Positions 29,243 to 38,125 of a stretch of DNA of 64,000 bases are shown here, one piece after another (the stretch's first letter is position 1; every line of letters begins with the position of its first letter). The translations under genes were made by a program, and so were the position numbers. The stretch lies in NCBI RefSeq assembly GCF_000305785.2, contig NC_018868.3, forward strand, positions 1,040,001 to 1,104,000, read 5' to 3'. Source of the stretch: Simiduia agarivorans SA1 = DSM 21679 (GTDB lineage: Bacteria > Pseudomonadota > Gammaproteobacteria > Pseudomonadales > Cellvibrionaceae). The notes beneath the pieces are model-generated. The model saw nothing but the letters and a program-made list of their open reading frames with translations. It was not told the DNA's origin and searched no databases.

Positions 29243-30529
29243 TCAGGCCAGGGCCGCAATCGCGGCCACGGCCTGATCGATTTCTTGCTCGCTGTTCAAC
29301 AAACTGGGGGCAAAACGCGCGTAGCTTTGCCGGTAAGGCGTTGAGCTCATGATAATGCCCTGCTTGTGCAATGCCTCTACCACCGCATCCGGCGCCATAC
29401 CCTGCACATCAAAACACACCAGGCCCGAGGACAAGCTAGCCTCCATAGGCGTATAAAGGGTCACATGTTTAAGCGCCGATAAGCCTTTTTTGGTTTGCGT
29501 ATTGAGTGCGTGAATACGTTCCTGAACCGATTTCTTACCCAACTGAAGATGCAAGCGAAAGGCTTCTGGCAGTGCCCATCGGTGTTCAAAGGAATGAAAG
29601 CCGCCAGGCGACATATGCTCACCCACCGGCACATCGGCTTGCGACATATTGCCCAACCAGACTTCATAACTGGCACTGAAACTGGGAATCACCGGGTCGC
29701 ACTGCGACCAACCTTTATCACTGCCCCAAATCACACCGGTACCGCGCGGCCCGAAAATCCATTTGTGGGTACCGGCTACAAAAAAGTCACACCCCAGCTC
29801 TGCAATATTTTGATCCTCAATGCCAAACCCGTGCACGCCGTCGACGCAAAACAGTATTTGCGCATCTGCGCGCCGGCTTTTATTGATAGACGCAAGCTTT
29901 TCCGCCATGGCGGCAATGGGGAGCTTTACCCCGGCGGAGGAATGCACCCAGGTCACCGCCAACACCCGCGTTTCAGGCCCGATGGCCTCCGCCATGCGTG
30001 CCAGCACCTGATCCACATTCACCGCCGAAGGCGAATCATAAAGCGTGCACTGACGCACCTCGACGCCGGTTCTGGCCGCCCGCCAGGCAATCGACATATC
30101 GGTGGAATAGTGATCGTGGGTAGTCTGCAGAATTTCATCGCCCGGCTTGAGTTTCAGGCCGCTATACAGCAGGCCCAGCCCCATGGTGGTGCTGTCGGTG
30201 AGCGCCACCTGATGCCCTTTGACTCCCATGTATTGCGCGGCAGCATCCGCCACCTGAGCATCGATGGTCAAAAATTTGCTGTGCCAATAGTCGGCCGGGT
30301 TTGCATCGAACAGCTGCCGGTGGGTGGCAATGGCCTCAGCCACCGGCTTCGGGTGGGATGCCAGCAGGAAGGTGGCGAGATGGGATTTGTTCTGTACCAG
30401 CGGAAAAAGCCGCCGCAGCCCCCGCCAATCCGCTTTAGCCAATGGCGCGGCCACCAGCTCACCCACCTGACTGAGCAGGCCTGCGCTCAGGACCAACCCC
30501 GAATTCCTTAAAAATGCCCGCCTGTCCAT
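29243..30529 (-). CDS. Tat-exported class V aminotransferase (isopenicillin N epimerase-like)
   Basis: A 428-residue fold-type I PLP enzyme of the aminotransferase class V family. The PLP lysine lies in VAGTHKWIFGPRGTG, with the Asp of CVDGVHGFG before it. The N-terminus MDRRAFLRNSGLVLSAGLL is a twin-arginine-like signal (R3-R4, then a hydrophobic stretch), so the enzyme is probably folded with PLP and exported. AAAGGAG stands before the ATG. Relatives include isopenicillin N epimerase and cysteine desulfurases, but the reaction cannot be told from sequence. It is divergent from marR. Confidence 0.85.
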   Translation of the reverse strand: MDRRAFLRNSGLVLSAGLLSQVGELVAAPLAKADWRGLRRLFPLVQNKSHLATFLLASHPKPVAEAIATHRQLFDANPADYWHSKFLTIDAQVADAAAQYMGVKGHQVALTDSTTMGLGLLYSGLKLKPGDEILQTTHDHYSTDMSIAWRAARTGVEVRQCTLYDSPSAVNVDQVLARMAEAIGPETRVLAVTWVHSSAGVKLPIAAMAEKLASINKSRRADAQILFCVDGVHGFGIEDQNIAELGCDFFVAGTHKWIFGPRGTGVIWGSDKGWSQCDPVIPSFSASYEVWLGNMSQADVPVGEHMSPGGFHSFEHRWALPEAFRLHLQLGKKSVQERIHALNTQTKKGLSALKHVTLYTPMEASLSSGLVCFDVQGMAPDAVVEALHKQGIIMSSTPYRQSYARFAPSLLNSEQEIDQAVAAIAALA

Positions 30530-30591
30530 GTGGCGTCTCCTTTATAGGTTAAGCCCATGAGTATAGGCCGGGATTATCCGTTGCCTCATTC

Positions 30592-30609
30592 CTATACAGT
30601 CTATACAGA
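30592..30609. repeat. Tandem 9-bp repeat in the aminotransferase/marR intergenic region
   Basis: CTATACAGT followed immediately by CTATACAGA. It lies about 65 bp upstream of the aminotransferase gene and could be a regulator site on that side. The repeat is seen; the role is inferred. Confidence 0.5.
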
Positions 30610-30658
30610 CAATTCCAAATGTCGGAAATATCTAACAGGCCGTTGAAAAACCCCTTTT

Positions 30659-30695
30659 AGTAACATTTGTTACTTTAATAAAAAGTCGCTACACT
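30659..30695 (+). promoter_or_regulatory. marR promoter overlapped by a perfect palindrome
   Basis: AGTAACA-TT-TGTTACT (30659-30674) is a perfect inverted repeat. It overlaps a candidate -35 TTGTTA (30667-30672), which is 17 bp from -10 TACACT (30690-30695). This is the arrangement expected for autorepression by a dimeric MarR protein. Transcription would start near 30702, about 12 nt before the ATG. Confidence 0.65.
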
Positions 30696-30713
30696 GGCTG
30701 CAACCTGACCCGC

Positions 30714-31193
30714 ATGGATGACCTGCTGCCGATGCCCGAGCCTCTGAACCTGAGTGGTTTTCTGCCCTACCAGCTGTCTGTATTACAAGCGCGCCTGAGT
30801 CACCAGATTGGCGGCTACTACCGCAACGCATTCGGACTGAGCCGCAATGGCTGGCGGGTGATGGCAGCACTGGCCATGCAACCCGGCATGAACGCCCGCG
30901 AAGTGGGCCAGTTTGTGGAGCTGGAAAAAATGCCGGTGAGCCGGGCGGTGAAAGAATTGGAAGCGCGCGGGTGGATCAGCGCCGGCGTTCAACAGCAGGA
31001 TCGGCGCGCAAGCCAGCTCCGACTGACCGCACGCGGACGCAAGGTATATGAACAAATCGTGCCCGAGTTGCTTGTGCGCGAGCAACAAGTGATGTCGGTG
31101 CTGAGCGCGGACGAGCGCGCTGCACTCGAGCAGATTACCGGCAAACTGCTGGCGCACTTATCTGTGCCGGCCAATAGCCAGACACCTGAATAA
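30714..31193 (+). CDS. MarR family regulator next to the homogentisate genes
   Basis: A 159-residue winged-helix regulator. The DNA-binding region is about residues 45-105 ([43 protein letters not shown]) with the wing [13 protein letters not shown]. It lies 58 bp upstream of hmgA in the same direction, so it probably controls homogentisate breakdown, as the IclR-type HmgR does in Pseudomonas. The start has no Shine-Dalgarno sequence and the predicted leader is very short. A palindrome lies in its promoter. Confidence 0.87.
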   Translation: MDDLLPMPEPLNLSGFLPYQLSVLQARLSHQIGGYYRNAFGLSRNGWRVMAALAMQPGMNAREVGQFVELEKMPVSRAVKELEARGWISAGVQQQDRRASQLRLTARGRKVYEQIVPELLVREQQVMSVLSADERAALEQITGKLLAHLSVPANSQTPE

Positions 31194-31251
31194 CACACGA
31201 CAGCGAAACAAAAAAACAACTAACCTGAAGCAGTCTTATCGGAGACCCAGC

Positions 31252-32553
31252 ATGAACGGTGATTCACTGACCTACCTGAACGGCTTTGGCAACGAACACG
31301 AATCCGAAGCGCTGCCCGGCGCCCTGCCCCGCGGCCAGTTCAGCCCCCAGAAGGTGCCTTATGGCCTGTATGCCGAGCAATTGAGCTCAACCGCCTTTAC
31401 CGCCCCGCGCGCACACAACCGGCGCACCTGGACCTACCGTATCCGCCCCTCTATTGCGATGGAGGACTTTGCGCCCAGGCCATCCAATCTGTGGGAATCC
31501 GCGCCCATCAGCCAGCCGGCGCCGCCCAATGTGATGCGCTGGGATCCGCTGCCCATACCGGAGCAGCCGGTGGATATCATCGACGGCATGATCACCATGG
31601 CGGCCAATGGCTCAGCCCACGGGCAGGCCGGTATCGGCATTCACCAGTACTGCGCCAGCGCCTCCATGGACAAGCGCTATTTTTACAATGCCGATGGCGA
31701 GTTGTTGTTTGTGCCCCAGCAGGGACGACTGCTGGCACTGACGGAACTGGGGCGTCTGTCGGCACGACCCGGCGAAATTCTGGTGATTCCGCGCGGCATC
31801 AAATTCCGCATGGAATTACCGGATGGCCCGGTGCGCGGCTATGTGTGCGAAAACTACGGCAACCCCCTGGAATTGCCCGAACGCGGCCCCGTAGGCGCCA
31901 ACGGCTATGCCAACGACCGCGACTTTCACTACCCAATTGCCTGGTACGAAGACCTGGAAGGCGAATTCGAACTGGTAGCCAAGTTCGGGGGACATTTTTT
32001 TACGGCGCCCATCGCTCATTCGCCGCTGGATGTGGTGGCCTGGACCGGTAATTCGGCCCCGTATAAATACGATCTCGCGCGTTTCAATGTGATGAACACC
32101 GTGAGTTTTGACCACCCGGACCCGAGCATTTTTACCGTGCTCACCTCACCTTCGGGGACGCCCGGCGTGGCCAATGTGGACTTCGTCATTTTCCCGCCGC
32201 GCTGGATGGTGGCCGAGAATACTTTCCGTCCGCCCTGGTACCACCGCAATATCATGAGCGAATTCATGGGCCTGATTGAAGGCGTGTACGACGCCAAGGA
32301 AAAAGGCTTTGTACCTGGCGGCATGAGTCTGCACAACTGTTGGACGCCGCACGGTCCGGAGGCCGAGGTGTTCGAGAAAGCCTCCAACGCGGAACTCAAA
32401 CCCGAGCGCTATAAAAACACCCTGGCGTTCATGTTTGAATCCCGTTACATCATTGCGCCCACCCGGTTTGCGCTGGACACCCCCGCGCGCCAGAAAGATT
32501 ACCTGGGTTGCTGGAACGGATTGAAAAAGCATTTCAACCCCGCCAAACCCTGA
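31252..32553 (+). CDS. hmgA: Homogentisate 1,2-dioxygenase
   Basis: Fe(II) enzyme that opens the homogentisate ring to maleylacetoacetate in tyrosine and phenylalanine catabolism. The N-terminal [19 protein letters not shown] is diagnostic. The iron ligands are visible in [14 protein letters not shown] (His and Glu) and WTPHGPE (His). The 433-residue length matches. GGAG stands seven bases before the ATG. It begins the run hmgA-fahA-maiA (gaps of 27 and 13 bp). The enzyme making homogentisate (HppD) is not in the window. Confidence 0.97.
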   Translation: MNGDSLTYLNGFGNEHESEALPGALPRGQFSPQKVPYGLYAEQLSSTAFTAPRAHNRRTWTYRIRPSIAMEDFAPRPSNLWESAPISQPAPPNVMRWDPLPIPEQPVDIIDGMITMAANGSAHGQAGIGIHQYCASASMDKRYFYNADGELLFVPQQGRLLALTELGRLSARPGEILVIPRGIKFRMELPDGPVRGYVCENYGNPLELPERGPVGANGYANDRDFHYPIAWYEDLEGEFELVAKFGGHFFTAPIAHSPLDVVAWTGNSAPYKYDLARFNVMNTVSFDHPDPSIFTVLTSPSGTPGVANVDFVIFPPRWMVAENTFRPPWYHRNIMSEFMGLIEGVYDAKEKGFVPGGMSLHNCWTPHGPEAEVFEKASNAELKPERYKNTLAFMFESRYIIAPTRFALDTPARQKDYLGCWNGLKKHFNPAKP

Positions 32554-32580
32554 ACTGATTGCTGACCACGAGGAATTAAC

Positions 32581-33891
32581 ATGTACGCACTGAACGAGAC
32601 ACACGATCCCGCCCTCACCAGCTGGGTGGCCAGCGCCAATACACCGGACACGGATTTCCCGATCCAGAACCTGCCCTTTGCCAGTTTCCGGCGCCAGGGC
32701 TCAAGCGAAGCCTTCCGCGGCGGTGTTGCCATCGGCGACCAGATTCTGGATCTGGCCGCAGCCGCCAACAGCGGTGTATTCAACGACCTGCCGTTAACCG
32801 CGCTTATGGCCTGTGCCGGCCCCGACCTGAATCCGTTTATGGCCATGGGCCGCGACGCCTGGTCGGCCCTGCGCCTGGCATTGTCCCAGACCCTGCGCGC
32901 CGGTGCGCTGGCCGAGTCAGCACTGACCAACTGTCTGGTACCGCAGGCACAGGCAGAATACAAACTGCCTTGCCACATTCACGACTACACGGATTTTTAC
33001 ACCAGTATTTTTCACGCCACCGCAGTGGGCTCCCTGTTCCGTCCGGATAACCCCTTGCTGCCCAATTACAAATGGGTCCCCATTGGCTATCACGGCCGCG
33101 CCTCCAGCATCGGCGTATCGGGTCAGTCATTCCCGCGCCCCTGTGGCCAGACCAAAGCGCCGGATGCCACCGAGCCGAGCTTCGGCCCATGCAAGCGGCT
33201 GGATTACGAAGTGGAAGTGGGCATTTATGTGGGCAAAGGCAATGCGCTGGGCGATACCGTCAGCATTGATGAGGCCGAAGACCACATCTTTGGTTTGTGC
33301 CTGTTCAACGACTGGTCTGCGCGCGACATCCAGGCCTGGGAATACCAGCCATTGGGTCCATTCCTGGCCAAGAATTTTGCCTCCACCGTGTCGCCCTGGA
33401 TCATCACCAACGAAGCGCTGGCGCCCTTCCGTTCCGCCTTTACCCGCGATGCTGCCGACCCACAGCCGCTGCCTTACCTCACCGGCGATAACAACACGGC
33501 CCAGGGCGGTTATGACCTGACGCTGGAATGCTTTATCAAGACCGCAGGGTCTGACGCAGAGAACAAGGTGTCCACCTCCAATTTCCGCCACTCCTACTGG
33601 ACCGCGGCGCAAATGCTGGCCCATCACACAGTCAACGGCTGCAACCTGCAACCCGGCGACCTGATCGGCAGCGGCACCCAATCCGGCCCGGATCACAAAG
33701 AAGCCGGCTCGCTGCTGGAGCTGACCCGCGGCGGCAAAGAACCCCTGCCCCTGGCCAACGGCGAAACCCGCACGTTTTTGCAGGACGGCGACAGCGTGAT
33801 CATGCGCGGCCATTGCGAAAAAGCCGGTGCCCGGCGCATCGGTTTTGGCGAAGTGGTGAGCACAGTGCTGCCGGCCCGCGTGCGCGCGTAA
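32581..33891 (+). CDS. fahA: Fumarylacetoacetase
   Basis: Final enzyme of tyrosine breakdown, hydrolysing fumarylacetoacetate to fumarate and acetoacetate. The catalytic core is recognisable in HDYTDFYTSIFHATAVGSLF, GYHGRASSIGVSG, DYEVEVGIYVGKGN and FNDWSARDIQAWEYQPLGPF. It has 436 residues. The ribosome site GAGGAA precedes the ATG. Gene order places it between hmgA and maiA. Confidence 0.97.
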   Translation: MYALNETHDPALTSWVASANTPDTDFPIQNLPFASFRRQGSSEAFRGGVAIGDQILDLAAAANSGVFNDLPLTALMACAGPDLNPFMAMGRDAWSALRLALSQTLRAGALAESALTNCLVPQAQAEYKLPCHIHDYTDFYTSIFHATAVGSLFRPDNPLLPNYKWVPIGYHGRASSIGVSGQSFPRPCGQTKAPDATEPSFGPCKRLDYEVEVGIYVGKGNALGDTVSIDEAEDHIFGLCLFNDWSARDIQAWEYQPLGPFLAKNFASTVSPWIITNEALAPFRSAFTRDAADPQPLPYLTGDNNTAQGGYDLTLECFIKTAGSDAENKVSTSNFRHSYWTAAQMLAHHTVNGCNLQPGDLIGSGTQSGPDHKEAGSLLELTRGGKEPLPLANGETRTFLQDGDSVIMRGHCEKAGARRIGFGEVVSTVLPARVRA

Positions 33892-33904
33892 TAAGGAGCC
33901 ACCC

Positions 33905-34534
33905 ATGAAGCTTTACGGCTATTTCCGCTCCTCGGCGGCTTACCGTTTACGCATTGCGCTGAACCTGAAGGGCCTGAGCGCCGAGCAGGTACCGGTCAAT
34001 CTGTTGAAGGGTGAGCAAAAAGGCGAAGACTACAAGCGCATCAATCCGCAGGGGTTGGTGCCCAGCCTGGCCACAGACCAAGGGGCTATTCTGACCCAGT
34101 CACCGGCCATTCTCGAGTGGCTGGAGGACACCTATCCGAATGTCCCCCTGTTACCGGCGGATCCCTTGCTGCGCGCACGCGTGCGCAGCCTGTGTATGCA
34201 GATCGCCTGCGATGTTCACCCCATCTGCAATTTGCGGGTTCTGAAATACGTGGCTAACGATCTGGGTGCAGGTGAAGAGGGTAAAATTGCCTGGATTCAT
34301 CACTGGATCAGTGAAGGCTTCGCGGCAATGGAGTCGCAGCTCGGCGACGGGCCTTATTGCCTGGGTGAATCACTGACGCTCGCCGATGTGTACTTGATTC
34401 CGCAGGTGTTTAACGCCCTGCGATTCAAGGTCCCTATGGCGCAGTTCCCTAAAATCATGGCCGTTTATAACGCCTGTAATCAGGTACCGGCCTTTCAACT
34501 GGCGGCGCCCGATCAGCAACCGGACGCCAGCTGA
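33905..34534 (+). CDS. maiA: Maleylacetoacetate isomerase (zeta GST)
   Basis: Glutathione-dependent cis-trans isomerase making fumarylacetoacetate. The N-terminal thioredoxin-like part carries the zeta-class motif SSAAYRLRIALNLKG (usually SSCxWRVRIAL in animals), then PQGLVPSL and the QSPAILEWLEDTYP substrate-binding region; the C-terminal helical GST domain follows. It has 209 residues. AAGGAG precedes the ATG. A strong terminator ends the transcription unit. Confidence 0.95.
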   Translation: MKLYGYFRSSAAYRLRIALNLKGLSAEQVPVNLLKGEQKGEDYKRINPQGLVPSLATDQGAILTQSPAILEWLEDTYPNVPLLPADPLLRARVRSLCMQIACDVHPICNLRVLKYVANDLGAGEEGKIAWIHHWISEGFAAMESQLGDGPYCLGESLTLADVYLIPQVFNALRFKVPMAQFPKIMAVYNACNQVPAFQLAAPDQQPDAS

Positions 34535-34538
34535 AACC

Positions 34539-34566
34539 AACCGGTGCACGGGGTGCACCGGTTTTT
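34539..34566 (+). terminator. Terminator of hmgA-fahA-maiA
   Basis: Ten-bp stem AACCGGTGCA / TGCACCGGTT with a five-base loop, followed by TTTTT counting the end of the arm. It begins five bases after the maiA stop. The convergent tpx gene ends at its far edge. Confidence 0.9.
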
Positions 34567-34567
34567 A

Positions 34568-35065
34568 TCAGGCCAGCGCTTTCAGCGCGGCATCGTAATC
34601 GGGCTCACTGGCCACTTCCGCCACCTGCTCGGTGTAAATCACCTTGCCATCGGTGCCAATCACCACAACAGCCCGTGATAACAGCTGCGCCAGCGGGCCT
34701 CCGGCAAACGCCACACCATAATCCTGACCAAAACTGGAACGGAAACTGGACCCGGTTTTCACGTTGGAAATGCCTTCGGCGCCGCAAAACCGCGCCATGG
34801 CAAAAGGTAAGTCAGCTGCCACACAAACCACCACCACATTGTCCAACCCGGCCGCACGCTGATTGAACTCACGTACCGATGTGGCGCACGTTGGGGTGTC
34901 GATGGACGGGAAGATATTCAACACCACCCGCTTGCCCGTGAGGGATGCCAGTGTGAGGTCAGATAAATCTGCCGCGGCCAGCGTGAAAGCCGGTGCCTGG
35001 GTGCCAACCGCAGGCAGATTACCCACAGTTTCAACGGGGTTACCCTTCATTGTTACAGTCGCCAT
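34568..35065 (-). CDS. tpx: Thiol peroxidase Tpx
   Basis: Atypical 2-Cys peroxiredoxin reducing lipid and organic hydroperoxides. The peroxidatic cysteine is in SIDTPTCATSVREFN and the resolving cysteine in ARFCGAEGI, spaced as in E. coli Tpx. It has 165 residues. GGAATCT precedes the ATG. It is a single gene, convergent with maiA and divergent from the cyclase gene. It probably lies in the periplasm or cytosol; no signal peptide is visible. Confidence 0.96.
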   Translation of the reverse strand: MATVTMKGNPVETVGNLPAVGTQAPAFTLAAADLSDLTLASLTGKRVVLNIFPSIDTPTCATSVREFNQRAAGLDNVVVVCVAADLPFAMARFCGAEGISNVKTGSSFRSSFGQDYGVAFAGGPLAQLLSRAVVVIGTDGKVIYTEQVAEVASEPDYDAALKALA

Positions 35066-35169
35066 GTGTAGATTCCTTTTGAAAACGTGGCTGGGTCGCC
35101 AAGAGTAGCAGAGCGGCCCATAAAAGCTACACGCGATTCAGTGGCAAAGAACACAAGTACTGCTTTTAT

Positions 35170-35198
35170 TTGTCAGTCGCACCATCAAAGCGCATAAT
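35170..35198 (+). promoter_or_regulatory. Promoter of the cyclase-FHA gene
   Basis: -35 TTGTCA (35170-35175), 17-bp spacer, -10 CATAAT (35193-35198). The expected start site lies two or three bases before the ATG at 35208, so the mRNA would be leaderless or nearly so. No Shine-Dalgarno sequence is present. Confidence 0.6.
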
Positions 35199-35207
35199 TC
35201 AGCCTTC

Positions 35208-36122
35208 ATGACTCCAGACCCCGAGCCGATGCCCGATTCCCCAACCCAGCGCGCCATACTGTTTGCCGATATTTGTGGCAGCTCAGGGCTCTATAAAGCG
35301 CTGGGTAATCACGCGGCAGAAATGAAAATACGGGAATTATTGGGGCGCGTGATCAGCGCAGTGGCCGATCATAAAGGCACGGTCATCAAAACCATTGGCG
35401 ATGAAGTCATGGCAAGCTTCGCCAAACCGGCACATGCCCTCACCTGCAGCCAGGCCATTCAACGGCAGTTTCATCGCAGCGCCGGCGCCCTGCAATTGCG
35501 ACTGGGTGCCAGTTATGGCGACGTGGTGATTAACGAACAGCAGGATGTGTTTGGCGACACCGTCAATGACGCGGCCTTTGTCGCCCGTATCGCGCGGGCG
35601 GAGGAAATCATTGTCACCCATGGGTTTTTCCAGGCACTGCCCGACACACGCGCATTGGAATGTCGTGAGTTTGACCGGGTATCGCTTAAAGGCGGTGATG
35701 AGCGTCAGATGATTTATCGGGTTCAGTGGCAAAGCGAAACCTCGCCCAGCGCAACGCAGGTTATGAATCTGGTCCACACTACCCAGCAAATCAAGCGCCA
35801 GCTACTCACGCTGCAAATCCAGGACCAACCATTGCAAATCGGCCCCGAAGATACGCCGTTCCATTTAGGCCGGTCTGATCAGAACAGTGCCGTGGTTGAC
35901 AGCCAGTTTGCCTCGCGTGAGCATTGCCACATTCTCTACCGGCGCGGCAAATACGTGTTAATTGACCACTCCACCAACGGCACATATGTACAGCCTGACG
36001 GTCACCGGGAAATCTATTTACGCCGGGAAGAATTGCCACTGGAAGGCCAAGGCCAATTCAGTCTCGGCCAGCCCGTCAGCGCCAACGACTGCCCACTTCA
36101 CTATCACAACAAACAGCACTAA
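35208..36122 (+). CDS. Class III nucleotidyl cyclase-like domain fused to FHA domain
   Basis: A 304-residue soluble protein. Residues about 14-140 form a class III cyclase homology domain: metal Asp21 in LFADICGSSG, Asp65 in KTIGDEVMASF, Lys61 and Thr118 at the usual purine-recognition positions, and Asn120 of the transition-state pair. The partner arginine expected four residues after the Asn is Phe124, with an Arg only at 127. Residues about 212-285 form an FHA phosphothreonine-binding domain (HLGRSDQN, SREHCHI, STNGTYV). It may therefore be a weak cyclase or a nucleotide sensor. The next gene, RDD, is 2 bp away. Confidence 0.85.
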   Translation: MTPDPEPMPDSPTQRAILFADICGSSGLYKALGNHAAEMKIRELLGRVISAVADHKGTVIKTIGDEVMASFAKPAHALTCSQAIQRQFHRSAGALQLRLGASYGDVVINEQQDVFGDTVNDAAFVARIARAEEIIVTHGFFQALPDTRALECREFDRVSLKGGDERQMIYRVQWQSETSPSATQVMNLVHTTQQIKRQLLTLQIQDQPLQIGPEDTPFHLGRSDQNSAVVDSQFASREHCHILYRRGKYVLIDHSTNGTYVQPDGHREIYLRREELPLEGQGQFSLGQPVSANDCPLHYHNKQH

Positions 36123-36124
36123 AC

Positions 36125-36571
36125 ATGTCCGACGTAGAATTTCCCTCCCTGCTCCGCCGCCTTGGCGCCATGGTTTATGACAGCCTGCTGGTGATTGCCG
36201 TGTGCCTGCTGTACGGCGCCATCGCACTGGCCGTTCAGGTCAACCTCAGCGGCGGCCTGGCCGACGGGGAAAAAGCCAATTTAGGGCCACTTGGGTTCGT
36301 GGGCATGCTGGCCGTCATTGGCCTTTATTTCACGTTTTTTTGGGTCCGCTCAGGGCAAACACTGGGCATGAAAACCTGGCGTCTGAAAATCGTCGCGCAC
36401 GACGGTCGGCGCCTGGGATGGGGACAAGCCTGGCTGCGTTGGCTATTAAGTTGTTTCAGTTTGGGGCTTGCCGGTACCGGCTTCCTGTGGGCACTGATCG
36501 ACCGCGAAAATCAAACGCTGCACGATCTGCTTAGCAAAAGCCAAACCCGGTTATTGCCGAAAGGTCAGTGA
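36125..36571 (+). CDS. RDD family membrane protein
   Basis: A 148-residue inner-membrane protein of the RDD family. Arg-Arg near the N-terminus (LLRRLGAMVYD) and the Asp of YDSLL fit the RDD signature. Three hydrophobic segments are visible at about residues 17-38, 56-76 and 100-125, and a C-terminal DRENQTLHDLLSKSQTRLL is typical. It starts 2 bp after the cyclase-FHA gene, so the two are co-transcribed. RDD proteins are often transport-related, but the role here is unknown. Confidence 0.87.
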   Translation: MSDVEFPSLLRRLGAMVYDSLLVIAVCLLYGAIALAVQVNLSGGLADGEKANLGPLGFVGMLAVIGLYFTFFWVRSGQTLGMKTWRLKIVAHDGRRLGWGQAWLRWLLSCFSLGLAGTGFLWALIDRENQTLHDLLSKSQTRLLPKGQ

Positions 36572-36580
36572 GCGCCCCCA

Positions 36581-36766
36581 CTATCGGGCTTCGGTTTTCC
36601 CTTGCCCACAGCGCTCGCACCGGAGCAAGGTGACCAATCGCCCCTGTTTGACGTCAAACTGGCTTTCCTTCACCACAACCCAGCGATGGAAACCCTCGCG
36701 GCACAGACTCCGGCCTTTGAACTTGTCTTTGAGCTTCGGCCGTTTGAATGGAACTACATCGCCCAT
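36581..36766 (-). CDS. Small conserved zinc-ribbon-like protein
   Basis: A 61-residue basic protein starting MGDVVPFKRPKLKDKFKGRSLC. It has one cysteine and a histidine in CREGFHRW and a C-E-R-C pair near the end, which could bind zinc. Similar small proteins with the same N-terminus are found in Pseudomonas and relatives, from memory. The function is unknown. It lies 27 bp after the M15 peptidase gene in the same direction and converges on the RDD gene. Confidence 0.75.
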   Translation of the reverse strand: MGDVVPFKRPKLKDKFKGRSLCREGFHRWVVVKESQFDVKQGRLVTLLRCERCGQGKTEAR

Positions 36767-36793
36767 ATTACCTCTCCTGCTGAGAGGCTGAGT

Positions 36794-37834
36794 TTACACC
36801 ACCTTGATGTGCCAGGGCTCGAACCTCACCCCCAGGCGATTATCCTCGGTATAGCGAATCTGCACGTAGCCCAGATCCTGCATGCGTTTGAATTCGTCGG
36901 TTTCGGCAAATTTGTCGGAAAAATTGGCGATGCCCCACCCCACTTTACCCACATCGAAATCCCCGATGCCATGGTAGGAATGCCCGGGTGGCGCGAGCGA
37001 TCGGGATGCCTTTGACAGGTTGTAGTTGGATACCGATGCCTTCGCCAAAAACAGGTGCATCTGTTTCACATTGCTGCGTATACCCGAGGTCAGGATAATG
37101 CTGTCGCCAATATCCTTTTTGATTTTCTGGTAATAGGCTTCCGACTCGCCGCGGAAAACATACTGGCCACTGTAGGGAATTTTCAACACGTCCCGATCGG
37201 CGATGGTCGCGGTTAGTTCTGTAGAGACTCTGTCGCCCAGGAAGCCGTAATTGGTGGCATCTTCAAAAAACAGGCGTTCAATGAAAGCGAGTTCCGGCTT
37301 GCTGAAACTCCCCACCTGACTGTATCGATCGGCGATCTTCAGGAGGTAATCAAAACTGCAGATGTTGTAGTTGCCATGGCCAATAAGCGCTTCTGCTCTG
37401 CTGAGCCGCTGGAGGACTGAATGCATCAGAATGCGTTCATCCTGATTCAGGTAGATGTCATCTGCAAACTCCTGTTCGAAGTTGCGGACTTTATCCAATA
37501 TGCGATCAGCCTGGTCATTGGCCGCAACCTCGGGCTGAGGCTCAGGCTGCTTGACCACCGCGGCTTTAGGCGGGCTGGCCTTGAGCTCTGCAAACGCGGG
37601 ATCGGGGGTTTTCTGCACTACCCGGTCCGTGGTCGCCGCCGGACCGGCATCGCGAATCACGTCGACCGCGGCCAGCTGGCGGACGCTTTCGGAGTCAGAG
37701 ATATTGCCGGTCACCAGCGGGTCCTGCGCCGTATTCGGGCTGAAGGTATCCTGCGCGTATTTCCACAGCAGACCATTGGAAAGGGCAAAGCCGGAGGTGG
37801 CAAAAAGTCCGGTTAAAAGCTCACGTCGTTTCAA
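36794..37834 (-). CDS. M15 family (VanY-like) D-alanyl-D-alanine carboxypeptidase
   Basis: Probable zinc carboxypeptidase acting on peptidoglycan stem peptides. The C-terminal domain shows the M15 zinc motif in GHSYHGIGDFDVG (His and Asp) and the last ligand in FEPWHIKV. A TTG start at 37834 is preferred: AGGA lies six bases upstream and the protein then opens with KRRELLTGLFATSGFAL, a twin-arginine-type signal. A long Pro/Ala linker and a helical region precede the catalytic domain. The product is 346 residues and periplasmic. A longer in-frame start at 37909 looks less likely. Confidence 0.82.
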   Translation of the reverse strand: MKRRELLTGLFATSGFALSNGLLWKYAQDTFSPNTAQDPLVTGNISDSESVRQLAAVDVIRDAGPAATTDRVVQKTPDPAFAELKASPPKAAVVKQPEPQPEVAANDQADRILDKVRNFEQEFADDIYLNQDERILMHSVLQRLSRAEALIGHGNYNICSFDYLLKIADRYSQVGSFSKPELAFIERLFFEDATNYGFLGDRVSTELTATIADRDVLKIPYSGQYVFRGESEAYYQKIKKDIGDSIILTSGIRSNVKQMHLFLAKASVSNYNLSKASRSLAPPGHSYHGIGDFDVGKVGWGIANFSDKFAETDEFKRMQDLGYVQIRYTEDNRLGVRFEPWHIKVV

Positions 37835-38069
37835 GGTAGTTCCTGCGATTCCATGTTTTGAGACTTTATCCTTACTAAAAGATAGTTGAGAAATAGCCAA
37901 TTCGCACAAGTATCCGCATCAACTTCCGGCCTGGTTATAAAAAAGCCAGCCTGATTTTTCACCAATGCCCTGCAGGGTTCGCCAATCCTGGGCCGCAGCC
38001 AGATTCCCAAAGGTTATCCACAGGCATTTCCAGTGCTTTTGTGGAATACGCTGCAATACCGGCACCCAT

Positions 38070-38094
38070 AAAAAAACCCGCATGTCGCGGGTTT
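38070..38094 (-). terminator. Terminator of the beta-barrel gene
   Basis: Eight-bp stem AAACCCGC / GCGGGTTT with a five-base loop, followed on the minus strand by T7 in all. It lies about 30 bp after the stop of the beta-barrel gene. A second small hairpin (TGATCA arms, 38109-38125) directly follows that stop. Confidence 0.87.
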
Positions 38095-38125
38095 CTCCAA
38101 CCAACCACTGATCATTTTTTGATCA

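Noticed and set aside
37835..37909. Longer M15 peptidase starting at 37909
   Set aside because: It would bury the twin-arginine signal 25 residues inside the protein, and the TTG at 37834 has a ribosome site at good spacing.
38014..38022. Perfect DnaA-box-like sequence TTATCCACA
   Set aside because: Only one copy, with no AT-rich unwinding region, no cluster of boxes and none of the usual origin genes nearby. It could be a chance match or a minor DnaA site.
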